DNA of 43,664 nt from Bdellovibrio sp. (GTDB lineage: Bacteria; Bdellovibrionota; Bdellovibrionia; Bdellovibrionales; Bdellovibrionaceae). The first letter of the stretch is position 1; each line of letters opens with the position of its first letter. A program made the translations under genes and the position numbers. The notes below the pieces were generated by a model that saw only the letters and a program-made list of their open reading frames with translations, had not been told where the DNA came from and did not search any database. Where the stretch lies: contig DYOP01000003.1 of assembly GCA_020720425.1 (NCBI GenBank), positions 12,231-55,894 on the forward strand, written 5' to 3'. Shown here one piece after another: positions 1 to 7,350 of this stretch.

Positions 1-81
1 AAACTCTTCAAAGACAGTCCCGTTTTTTATTTAAAGAAATTAAAATTTGGACAAGTCCTAAAATTAGGTAGTCGCCCCTAA
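1..81 (+). CDS. Possible 3' end of a truncated gene (26 codons)
   Basis: Frame 1 is open from the left edge to a TAA at 79-81 and would encode a basic C-terminal tail ending in LKLGSRP. No start is visible, the stretch is short and I recognise no family, so it could be chance. It would be convergent with the exonuclease gene to its right; no terminator hairpin is evident in the 54 bases between them. Confidence 0.3.
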   Translation, partial: KLFKDSPVFYLKKLKFGQVLKLGSRP

Positions 82-135
82 AAAATAACTTACCTGTGAT
101 CTGTGCAAAACTTTTTTCAGCATCAACTAACTAAT

Positions 136-909
136 TTATAAAGTAACATCTAAATCAATTATAACTGGACAGTGGTCAGACCCTAAAACACTATCAAGAA
201 TGTCGGCACTTAAAATCTGACTCGTCAGCTGGGGAGTATAACAAATAAAATCAATTCTCCACCCTCGGTTATTAACCCGGGCCAGCTCTCTATAGGACCA
301 CCACGAGTAACGATGCTTTTCATCGGGATGAAAAGCTCTAAAAGAATCAACAAATCCAGAATTAAAAAAATACTCAAACCAAGCCCTCTCTTCGGGCAAA
401 AAACCACTTTCATTAGCTAACCGAACAGGGTCATAAACATCTATTGGTTTAGGAGCGACATTGTAATCACCAACAATAATAATGGGTCTATTTGATTTTA
501 ATTTGGGTTCAAGGTGAGTCAGCAAGTCAGTTAAAAAAGCCTGTTTAAATTGATGTCTCTCTTGGCCGCTACCGCCATTAGGAAAATATATATTATACAA
601 ATCAAAGTTTTTATATTCGGCTATAATAATTCGCCCTTCTAAATCATACTGACTTTGCCCCCATCCATTTTTAAAACTTTTAGGTTGAGTTTTACAAAAT
701 ACAGCCACACCCGAGTAACCTTTTCTTTGAGCCGAAGACCAATAGTAATAAGGATACCCTAACGATTTTATTTCATCAGAAACTTGTTCAATATGAGCCT
801 TGGTCTCTTGCAAACATAAAATATCGGGACTTACGCTTTGAACAAATTGCATTAGCCCCTTTGGATATGAAGCCCTTATCCCATTGACATTCCAACTGAC
901 TATTTTCAA
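136..909 (-). CDS. xthA: Exodeoxyribonuclease III (AP endonuclease)
   Basis: DNA repair nuclease of the exonuclease-endonuclease-phosphatase fold, which cleaves at abasic sites and removes 3'-blocking groups. Visible motifs in order: KIVSWNVNGIRA at the N-terminus, ILCLQETK (metal-binding Glu), YYWSSAQRKGYSGVAVF, YNIYFPNGG, IIVGDYNVAP (catalytic Asp-x-Asn), WRIDF and the C-terminal SDHCPV (catalytic Asp-His). The frame is open to a TTG at 951, but a TTG at 909 is preceded six bases away by AGAGG and gives the family's usual N-terminus (MKIVSWN), so I prefer 909. The product is then about 257 residues, close to E. coli Xth (268). It is divergent from the ATP-grasp-like gene, with a tandem repeat between them. 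Confidence 0.93.
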   Translation of the reverse strand: MKIVSWNVNGIRASYPKGLMQFVQSVSPDILCLQETKAHIEQVSDEIKSLGYPYYYWSSAQRKGYSGVAVFCKTQPKSFKNGWGQSQYDLEGRIIIAEYKNFDLYNIYFPNGGSGQERHQFKQAFLTDLLTHLEPKLKSNRPIIIVGDYNVAPKPIDVYDPVRLANESGFLPEERAWFEYFFNSGFVDSFRAFHPDEKHRYSWWSYRELARVNNRGWRIDFICYTPQLTSQILSADILDSVLGSDHCPVIIDLDVTL

Positions 910-947
910 TTTAAACCTCTTTCTTTTCAAAAATTTAGGTTCTATGG

Positions 948-1066
948 ACAAGTGAAATTTATGGATCTAAGCCACATGTGATATTTATGGCTCTACGCCA
1001 TAAGTGATATTTATGGCTCTACGCCATAAGTGGCTTTTATACCTCTACGCCACAAGTCACATTTAA
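948..1066. repeat. 26-bp tandem repeat, about 4.5 copies, with internal hairpins
   Basis: Units start at 948, 974, 1000 and 1026, with a partial copy from 1052. The second and third copies are nearly identical; the outer ones have drifted. Across the unit junctions at about 986-1004 and 1012-1030 lies TTATGGC-TCTAC-GCCATAA, a 7-bp perfect stem with a 5-base loop. The array fills most of the divergent intergenic space between xthA and the gene at 1110, so it overlaps where both promoters or leaders must be. Function unknown. Confidence 0.85.
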
Positions 1067-1109
1067 TTTAATAAAACCACTTTTAAAAAATTTATAATAA
1101 ACTTTACCA

Positions 1110-2291
1110 ATGAAACTTATTTATCACCCGAGTCTTTATCAGGAGTCAACTTTAGAACTGTCCTCGTTTTTAAACTTAGACATTCAACAAACTCAACATT
1201 TACTTCAAAAGCCTCTTATCTCGGACTATGAATTATGTTTACCCGTTCAGGTTTATAAAACCCTATCTCAGTTTGCCAAAACTTTAGAGCTTATGACCCA
1301 AATGGACTCTTATCAAAATTTGCTTTGGAGCCGCGCACCCGATAATTTTCAAAAATTAAAGGCTCCTACCCCCCTCAATCCAGGCTTTAGCGGGTGTTTA
1401 GATTTTCATCTTGATCCTATGACTGGCGCATTAAAACTTATTGAGGTTAATACAAATGCCTCATTTTATGCTCTGTCTTTATTTTTAAAAACAAAGCATA
1501 AGCATTTTTCCCCACTGGGTCCGCCTGAACATTCAGAAGAAGAGATTAAAAAAAATTTTTATCAGGTGATAAATTCGAATATGATCAATAGAATTTTTAT
1601 TACGGATGACATGCCAGAGCAGCAAAAACTTTATATTGAGTTTTTAATCTATAAAAAACTTTTTTCTGATTGGGGACACGAAACCCAAATTGCTGATATT
1701 CGAGAGCTTCGGCCCACGGATGGAGATTATATTTATAATAGGTCCACTGATTTTTATTTAACTATTCCTGAAAGCCAAAATCTTTTTAACTTCTGGATGA
1801 GTAACCCACTTAATGTCACCCCCAACCCCATAAATTATTATTTTTTTGCAGACAAACAAAGGCTTATTGACTGGACTTCGGATGAGTTTTTACAAATTTT
1901 AAATATAAAAAAGGAGTTTGAAAGCTTAGCTCCCTTTTTACCCAAGTCTTTGCCTATGAACCAGGCTCATAAAGAAGAACTATGGCATGACCGAAAAAAA
2001 TGGTTTTTTAAGCCACAAACCTCTTTTGGCTCTCGAATGACCTACCGAGGACAATCGATATCAAAATCACATTTTTCTATGATGTTTGATAATACTCATG
2101 GCCCCTGCATTGCCCAAGAGTTTGTTCCGGCAGGCGAGCTAAGCAGCCCCCATCATGGAAACATGAAGTTTGATCTCAGATGCTACTATCACCAAGGCAA
2201 TATTAACCATTGTGTGGCCCGTATTTATCAAGGCCAAGTAACTAATTCAAAAACACCGGGTGGTGGCTTTACCCCTATCCATTGGGAATAA
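1110..2291 (+). CDS. ATP-grasp-like protein of unknown substrate
   Basis: A 393-residue cytoplasmic protein without signal peptide or membrane segment. Two stretches resemble ATP-grasp ligases: LKLIEVNTNAS near residues 110-120, like the acidic metal/ATP site in the glutathionylspermidine-synthase type, and a C-terminal block with KKWFFKPQTSFGS (about residue 297 on; Lys and Gly-rich nucleotide loop), CIAQEFVPAGE, KFDLRCY, and GGGFTPIHW at the end. This arrangement suggests a carboxylate-amine ligase, but the substrate cannot be read from sequence. It is monocistronic, divergent from xthA across the 26-bp repeat array. The call rests on motif resemblance only; it could be a degenerate family member. 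Confidence 0.55.
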   Translation: MKLIYHPSLYQESTLELSSFLNLDIQQTQHLLQKPLISDYELCLPVQVYKTLSQFAKTLELMTQMDSYQNLLWSRAPDNFQKLKAPTPLNPGFSGCLDFHLDPMTGALKLIEVNTNASFYALSLFLKTKHKHFSPLGPPEHSEEEIKKNFYQVINSNMINRIFITDDMPEQQKLYIEFLIYKKLFSDWGHETQIADIRELRPTDGDYIYNRSTDFYLTIPESQNLFNFWMSNPLNVTPNPINYYFFADKQRLIDWTSDEFLQILNIKKEFESLAPFLPKSLPMNQAHKEELWHDRKKWFFKPQTSFGSRMTYRGQSISKSHFSMMFDNTHGPCIAQEFVPAGELSSPHHGNMKFDLRCYYHQGNINHCVARIYQGQVTNSKTPGGGFTPIHWE

Positions 2292-2334
2292 AGACTTGTT
2301 ACCGATTCGGGCAGGGGCAATCGCTACAGAAACA

Positions 2335-2390
2335 GTGACAGACAGTGATACCCAGACAGTAGTGATACCAGGCAGCAGTGATACCCAAGC
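2335..2390. repeat. 16-17 bp direct repeat, three copies plus a partial one
   Basis: GTGATACC recurs at 2345, 2362 and 2378 within a longer similar unit (CAG..AGTGATACCCAG), with a partial copy from 2335. It lies in the 212-bp gap between the ATP-grasp-like gene and the H1-like gene. The same gap carries five GTTACC/GGTAAC hexamers (about 2298, 2396, 2408, 2439 and 2500). Confidence 0.6.
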
Positions 2391-2454
2391 CGTTACCAAA
2401 TGAGTTAGGTAACAATTCTTTTGACTAGTTTTAAACCTTGTTACCATCCTTTTA

Positions 2455-2483
2455 TTGACCATCGAGTCATTTAGCTTTTAACT
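2455..2483 (+). promoter_or_regulatory. Possible sigma70-type promoter for the H1-like gene
   Basis: TTGACC at 2455-2460 is a good -35 match. A weak -10 (TTAACT, 2478-2483) follows at 17 bp, placing a start of transcription about 14 bases before a GGGAGG ribosome site and the ATG at 2504. The -10 matches only half the consensus, so this is tentative. Confidence 0.3.
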
Positions 2484-2503
2484 GGTCTCAACGGGAGGTT
2501 ACC

Positions 2504-2773
2504 ATGGAAAAAGAAGCGAAAGATAAATTTTTAACACAAATTGCGACTAAGTACGAAAAAGCTGACAGAACAGAGCGATCTACACTTTTAGATCAAGTTG
2601 TTTCGAAGCTTAAAATTCACAGAAAAAGTGCAATCCGAGCACTCAGAGCCTTTATTTCACCTGCTCCAAAAAAGACAGCCACTAAGAGCACTAAATCGAC
2701 AAAAGCAACTAAAGCCAAAAAGACAGTTAAGGCTAAAAGTCCTGCTAAGAAAAATAAAAAATCTAAAAAGTAA
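2504..2773 (+). CDS. Small basic protein: integrase-like HTH plus histone-H1-like Lys/Ala tail
   Basis: An 89-residue protein in two halves. Residues 1-50 resemble the N-terminal helix-turn-helix of IS481/ISNCY-type integrases (ATKYEKADRTERSTLLDQ, then IHRKSAIRAL, like the transposase signature YHRKHAIRLL). Residues 53-89 are almost only Lys, Ala, Thr, Ser and Pro, with about 16 lysines in 36 residues and repeated KAK/KST blocks, as in bacterial histone-H1-like proteins. This suggests a nucleoid-associated or DNA-compacting protein, inferred from composition. There is no catalytic DDE core. It has its own strong ribosome site (GGGAGG) and a strong terminator, so it looks like a highly expressed single gene rather than a transposase remnant. 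Confidence 0.75.
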   Translation: MEKEAKDKFLTQIATKYEKADRTERSTLLDQVVSKLKIHRKSAIRALRAFISPAPKKTATKSTKSTKATKAKKTVKAKSPAKKNKKSKK

Positions 2774-2792
2774 TTTTTGATCTCATATTAAT

Positions 2793-2833
2793 CAGGGCAA
2801 TCGATTACGAAAAAATCTTTGCCCTGTTTTTTT
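2793..2833 (+). terminator. Rho-independent terminator after the H1-like gene
   Basis: CAGGGCAA (2793-2800) pairs with TTGCCCTG (2819-2826), an 8-bp stem with an 18-base loop, followed directly by seven T. It starts 20 bases after the stop codon. Confidence 0.8.
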
Positions 2834-2934
2834 GTTTTCTTAAGTGGCTTACACATTCAGACCAAAGTTGGCGTTACCAAATTTAGCCTAGATAATGTAG
2901 CTGGGGTTACAGTTTTACTGCGCCGTTAACAATG

Positions 2935-3639
2935 CTACATCTGACGGATAAGACCTATCACTTGCCCTTCGATTTGCATTTCATCAAAGCTAATAAAGCG
3001 GGAGTGGTATTGAACATTAGCTGGTCTGAGCTCTATTTTATTGTCGTTTTGCTTATATATTTTTTTAACTGTAGATTCGTCATTGACGGTAACCACGGCT
3101 GTCATTCCTGTTTGAAATTCATTATTTTTAGAAACAATTAAAATATCGCCGTCAAGTATTCCGCTATCAATCATAGACTCTCCCGAGACTTCAACAGCAA
3201 AAACATCTCCTCGACCTTTGACCATTTGCTTTGAAACAAAAACATGCCGATCAAACATTTTATACTCAATACCCCGGCCTGCGGCCACTTTGGCTTGAAC
3301 AGAAATTTTAACGCCTAAAAAAGACTCCCCCTCCTCATTAGAATAAGGAAAAGGATTATTAGAATTTTTTGAGGAAAAAGACGATCCTTCGTCATACAAC
3401 TCGGGATCAACTTTAATGTGAATTGCTCTTTTTTGATTAGGAAACAAATCGATATAATTTTTCTTTACAAGTTGTTTAATATAATTTTGAACGGAGTTAA
3501 CTGAAGCATATCCAAAATGAGTTTGAATTTCGGTATAAGTCGGGCTCATTCCGTTGGTTGTTAGATAGGTTATGATAAAAGATAAAATTTGCTTTTCATT
3601 TGAAGTTAATGAGGGAAGTTGGTTTGACATAGCCCCCAT
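2935..3639 (-). CDS. lexA: LexA repressor (SOS regulator, S24 self-cleaving)
   Basis: SOS repressor with a winged HTH (about residues 10-75, MSPTYTEIQTHFG as recognition region) and a C-terminal S24 peptidase domain. The Ala-Gly cleavage bond is visible at A120-G121 (KVAAGRG), the catalytic Ser in VSGESMIDSG (S155) and the catalytic Lys in ESTVKKIYK (K192). At 234 residues it is longer than E. coli LexA (202), owing to a Ser/Asn-rich linker (about 84-105). Start: ATG at 3639 or ATG at 3630; the latter has a G-run just upstream, but neither site is convincing. It is divergent from the XRE/polA operon. I found no TTACN3GTAA box (the motif I recall for Bdellovibrio LexA) in the 86-bp divergent gap. 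Confidence 0.93.
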   Translation of the reverse strand: MGAMSNQLPSLTSNEKQILSFIITYLTTNGMSPTYTEIQTHFGYASVNSVQNYIKQLVKKNYIDLFPNQKRAIHIKVDPELYDEGSSFSSKNSNNPFPYSNEEGESFLGVKISVQAKVAAGRGIEYKMFDRHVFVSKQMVKGRGDVFAVEVSGESMIDSGILDGDILIVSKNNEFQTGMTAVVTVNDESTVKKIYKQNDNKIELRPANVQYHSRFISFDEMQIEGQVIGLIRQM

Positions 3640-3725
3640 TGAATATGAAAATTATATGTAAATCAAGTGATATTAATAAGATACAAGGGGCTTGATTTTT
3701 TGAGCAGATCATTGTTTGATGGGCT

Positions 3726-3959
3726 ATGGATTTTAAAAACTTAAGTCCCAACGATATCCAAGAATTAAGGGTTAAACTCGGTTGGTGTCGCTCAGAGCTG
3801 GCCTTAAAGTTAAATGTCGATCTTGAAACCATTTATAAATGGGAATCAGGTCAATCCGCTCCAAGCCTTCCTGAAACTAAAATTATAGAAGGTATTTTTT
3901 TAAAAAGTGAAACCGCTTTGCTCGATCTAGTCCAATCTTCTAGGCTCGATGCAGACTAG
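3726..3959 (+). CDS. Small XRE-type helix-turn-helix protein
   Basis: A 77-residue protein almost entirely made of one Cro/C1-type HTH: ELRVKLGWCRSELALKLNV with the recognition stretch ETIYKWESGQSAPS. The YKWESG signature is typical of the family. It has no partner toxin nearby. Its last 11 bases overlap the start of polA in another frame, so the two are probably translated from one transcript and this protein may regulate its own operon or the divergent lexA. That role is inference from position. Confidence 0.8.
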   Translation: MDFKNLSPNDIQELRVKLGWCRSELALKLNVDLETIYKWESGQSAPSLPETKIIEGIFLKSETALLDLVQSSRLDAD

Positions 3960-6618
3960 TAATAAACATTTATTTGTTGTCGATGCCAGTTCCCTTTTGT
4001 TTAGAGCTTTTTATGCCATACCACCGTTAAATTCGCCTGAAGGCCTGCCCGTTAATGCTCTTTACGGCTTTTTAAATATGATTTTCAAATTAGAAAAAGA
4101 CTTCAAACCTGACCAAATGATTTTCTGCTACGATTCAAAAGAAAAAGGCGAAAGATATCGTATTTATCCTGAGTACAAAGCCAATCGAGGCAGTATGCCC
4201 GAGGATCTAGCCCTTCAAATCCCTCTTATAAAAAATTCGGTCGAACTTTTAGGTTACCCAAGCCTTGAGTCTTCGGGGGTAGAGGCCGACGATCTTATTG
4301 GCTCTCTTTGTGAGTTGGCTAAAAAAAAGTACGAACGAGTGACCATTATTTCGGGAGATAAAGATTTTGCCCAGCTGATTGATAATCAAGTACAAATGTA
4401 TGACTCCATGAAAAACATAACCTATGATTTTTCAACAGCTCAAAAAAAATGGGAAATCCCTCCCCATCAAATGATTGATTATCTAGCTCTGGTCGGAGAC
4501 TCCTCTGACAATATTCCTGGAGCCAAAGGGATTGGGCCAAAAAGTGCGATTCGCCTTTTAACTGAGTTTAATTCGATTGATGAGGTTTACCAAAATCTTG
4601 ATAAAATAGACTCCTCGCTTAAAAATAAATTAATTCAGTCCAAAGAAATGGTTTATCTTTCAAAAGATCTTGTTACCATTCGAACTTCGATAAATCTTGA
4701 TTCAAATATTTTTAATCATCAAAAATATGAATTTCAAAACTCACATTTGTTTTTAGAATTTCTAGACAAATTTCAGCTTAGAACTTTAAAAATCTCTTTT
4801 AATGAAATTTATTTGACTCGAAAATCAGGTGCTACTTCTAAAGATAACTTAAATATAGCATCTGAGGCCAGAACAAATCACAACCAATCCGCAAGCAACC
4901 TAGAGCAAGTTTTGCCAAATCAAAATCAAATTTCGAGCTATACAACATTTGACAAAACATCAGATTTAGATGCTCTTAATATTTTTAAGCCCCATGCAAC
5001 CCTGCTGCTTTTTTCTTATAAGGATAGATTTTTATTTTCATCTCTCAATGCAAACTTAAACTTATCGCTTAACCAAACCCCAAGCCTATCGGAGTGGGTG
5101 GCCTATCAGGGAAGCCCCTCCGAGTTTTTGCAATGGCTTATTGGTCACTCTTTTTTAATTGTTACCCATTCATCAAAAGATATTTACCACCAAGTTAAAA
5201 GCGATCAAATAAAAGTCATTTTTGATTTTAGTTTATCTTCTTATATTTTAAACCCCTCGGCCCCTCATGACTTAAAAACCTTATGCCTAGCCACGGCTTT
5301 TGATAAAAACCCTGAAAATATTGATTTTTCTAAGCTTGAGGTGGATCAACTTGTTATCGCATTTGCTCTTTCGATTTATATAAAACTAAATCAACAAGTT
5401 AATTCATTTAATTGGCTGTTATATGAAATTGAAATTCCCTTAGCCCGTATTTTATTTAATATGGAATCGGCGGGGATTAAAATTGACCGCTCTTGGCTTA
5501 TCGAAGAAAGTCAAATTTACTCTGAACAACTTAAAACTCTAGAAAAATTAATTTATGATCAGGCCGGCGAACCCTTTAATGTGGCTAGCCCCAAGCAAGT
5601 TGGCCATATTCTTTTTGAAAAACTCAAACTTCGCGCCATAAAAAAAACAAAAACAGGTTACTCAACTGATAACGAGGTTTTAGAAGAGCTCAAAGGCGAT
5701 CACCCCATCATCTCTCATTTGCTCGAATATAGAGAGCTTTCAAAGTTAAAATCGACATACCTTGATCCTTTGCCATTATTTGCTGACCCAAATGATCGCA
5801 TTCATACGACCTTTCAGCAAACGGCTACGGCAACCGGAAGGCTCTCTAGCCAAAACCCTAATTTGCAAAACATTCCGATTAGAACCCCGCGGGGCGTAAG
5901 ACTCAGACAGGCTTTTATCGCTGATAGTAACTGCTTATTAGGCTCATTTGATTATAGCCAAATCGAGCTTCGCATTTTAGCCCATATGTCAAATGACCCA
6001 GGCCTATTAAGTGCCTTTGGTAACAATGAAGATGTGCATGCCATTACAGCTTCACAAATTTTCAATAAATCCCTTGAACTTGTTACCCCTGAAGACCGAA
6101 GAATGGCAAAAGCCGTTAATTTCGGAATTGCTTATGGGCAAGGGGCGTTTGGGCTTTCACAAACATTATCAATCCCACGAAAGCAAGCCCAAGAAATTAT
6201 CGAACAATACTTTATTCGTTTTCCCTATGTAAAAAATTATATTTCTAGCTCAATAGAGACTGCAAAAAATCAGGGTTATGTTGAAACCATTTTTGGAAGA
6301 AGAAGATACTTACCCGACCTTAATTCTAAAAATCCTATGATGCAAAAATTTGCGCAAAGAGCGGCCATAAACGCGCCTATTCAGGGAACAGCGGCTGATA
6401 TCGTAAAAAAAGCAATGATTGATATTTCTAATAACTCACAAATTACGAGTCAAATTTTACTGCAAATCCATGATGAGCTTATAATCGAAGGCCCCATTGA
6501 TATACTCAAACAAGAAGCACCGCTGATTTCTGAAATCATGCAAAATACATTTAAATTAAAAGTGCCTTTGATTGTTAACTTTGGCTTAGCTAAGAACTGG
6601 CAACTAGCTCATAGTTAA
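3949..6618 (+). CDS. polA: DNA polymerase I, proofreading domain degenerate
   Basis: An 889-residue repair and Okazaki-fragment polymerase. The N-terminal 5'-3' exonuclease is intact: LLFRAFYAI, VEADDLIG, ISGDKDFAQL, DSSDNIPGAKGIGPKSA. The central region (about 320-490) keeps length but lacks the D-x-E motif of an active 3'-5' exonuclease (ATLLLFSYKDRFLF stands in its place), as in Taq or Bacillus enzymes. The polymerase domain has motif A (DYSQIELRILAHM, about residue 668), motif B (RRMAKAVNFGIAYGQG, about 715-730) and motif C (LQIHDELIIEG, about 838-848). The ATG at 3949 overlaps the preceding XRE gene. Convergent with the lipoprotein gene downstream; no terminator evident. Confidence 0.96.
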   Translation: MQTSNKHLFVVDASSLLFRAFYAIPPLNSPEGLPVNALYGFLNMIFKLEKDFKPDQMIFCYDSKEKGERYRIYPEYKANRGSMPEDLALQIPLIKNSVELLGYPSLESSGVEADDLIGSLCELAKKKYERVTIISGDKDFAQLIDNQVQMYDSMKNITYDFSTAQKKWEIPPHQMIDYLALVGDSSDNIPGAKGIGPKSAIRLLTEFNSIDEVYQNLDKIDSSLKNKLIQSKEMVYLSKDLVTIRTSINLDSNIFNHQKYEFQNSHLFLEFLDKFQLRTLKISFNEIYLTRKSGATSKDNLNIASEARTNHNQSASNLEQVLPNQNQISSYTTFDKTSDLDALNIFKPHATLLLFSYKDRFLFSSLNANLNLSLNQTPSLSEWVAYQGSPSEFLQWLIGHSFLIVTHSSKDIYHQVKSDQIKVIFDFSLSSYILNPSAPHDLKTLCLATAFDKNPENIDFSKLEVDQLVIAFALSIYIKLNQQVNSFNWLLYEIEIPLARILFNMESAGIKIDRSWLIEESQIYSEQLKTLEKLIYDQAGEPFNVASPKQVGHILFEKLKLRAIKKTKTGYSTDNEVLEELKGDHPIISHLLEYRELSKLKSTYLDPLPLFADPNDRIHTTFQQTATATGRLSSQNPNLQNIPIRTPRGVRLRQAFIADSNCLLGSFDYSQIELRILAHMSNDPGLLSAFGNNEDVHAITASQIFNKSLELVTPEDRRMAKAVNFGIAYGQGAFGLSQTLSIPRKQAQEIIEQYFIRFPYVKNYISSSIETAKNQGYVETIFGRRRYLPDLNSKNPMMQKFAQRAAINAPIQGTAADIVKKAMIDISNNSQITSQILLQIHDELIIEGPIDILKQEAPLISEIMQNTFKLKVPLIVNFGLAKNWQLAHS

Positions 6619-6663
6619 AAACAAGCGCGCATCTAACCAGAGGACACCCAAGGAACTATTAAT

Positions 6664-7224
6664 TTATTCGATATCCCACCCTGTTACTTTGCCAGCTTCA
6701 ATATAAACCACTCGTTTTTGTTGCTTAAAGCCTTCACTTGTAGAAAGTTGCTTTTTATAAATCCAGCGTGCATTTTTAAATTCTTTTAACCCCGAAATAA
6801 AGACTTCGCCTGGTTCTCCCCAAGATTTAGCAAGTAAGTCTTGATTCATTCCGATGGCAATATCTTGAGCTTTGACCGTTTCAGAAAACCTACGTTCTTG
6901 TTCTTGGGGACGAGTCCAAAACTGAACCGAATTTAACCAAAGCTGCCTTTCTTTAAAAGACTTTAAAGATAAAAACTCAACCTGCTCTTTTTTTGAAGAA
7001 AAATAAGGGAGAGCTTTTGAGTACTGCAAAAGCTCTTGATTACCAATTATCCCATTTTCTAAATTTTTAAGAGCTAGATCTAAGTCCTGATCTTGATTTA
7101 TCAAGTTAGCGCCTAAAAGATTTTCATTTTGAATATAGCTACTTCTGGGCTGAGTTTTAAGTTCAACACAACCCATTGCTACAAGCCATAAACCCAAAAA
7201 AAATAAAGCTGATTGTCTCACCAT
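6664..7224 (-). CDS. Lipoprotein of unknown function
   Basis: A 186-residue exported protein. The N-terminus MVRQSALFFLGLWLVAMGC is a lipoprotein signal with lipobox VAMGC (Cys19). The C-terminal third (LLAKSWGEPGEV, NARWIYKKQ, RVVYIEAGKVTGWDIE) loosely recalls SmpA/OmlA-type small outer-membrane lipoproteins, where a Trp-Gly-x-Pro turn and a GkV.gW ending occur, but overall identity is too weak to name it. Its start codon lies in a 12-bp palindrome CCATTTAAATGG (7221-7232). Monocistronic, convergent with polA. Confidence 0.7.
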   Translation of the reverse strand: MVRQSALFFLGLWLVAMGCVELKTQPRSSYIQNENLLGANLINQDQDLDLALKNLENGIIGNQELLQYSKALPYFSSKKEQVEFLSLKSFKERQLWLNSVQFWTRPQEQERRFSETVKAQDIAIGMNQDLLAKSWGEPGEVFISGLKEFKNARWIYKKQLSTSEGFKQQKRVVYIEAGKVTGWDIE

Positions 7225-7350
7225 TTAAATGGTAAGTTATTTTTTTTTTCATATCAACAGGCTTCTTTCGTCTTTAGCTACCGTTAAAGTAAAGCTTAAT
7301 ATCTATCAATAACTTTGACTCTGCCGCGAATTAAAAAATAAAATAATCAA

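Noticed and set aside
948-1066. CRISPR array
   Set aside because: Units are contiguous 26-bp copies without unique spacers, and no cas gene is present. The other tandem arrays fail for the same reason.
2247-2462. 71-residue minus-strand frame past the ATP-grasp-like gene
   Set aside because: It consists of translated GTGATACC repeats (Val/Ser-rich) and overlaps a real gene end; a shadow of the repeat array.
2504-2773. Transposase fragment of an insertion sequence
   Set aside because: The HTH resembles integrases, but no DDE core, no inverted ends and no frame remnant follow; good start and terminator suggest a functional gene.
3640-3725. LexA autoregulatory box
   Set aside because: No TTACN3GTAA or CTGTN8ACAG sequence between lexA and the XRE gene.
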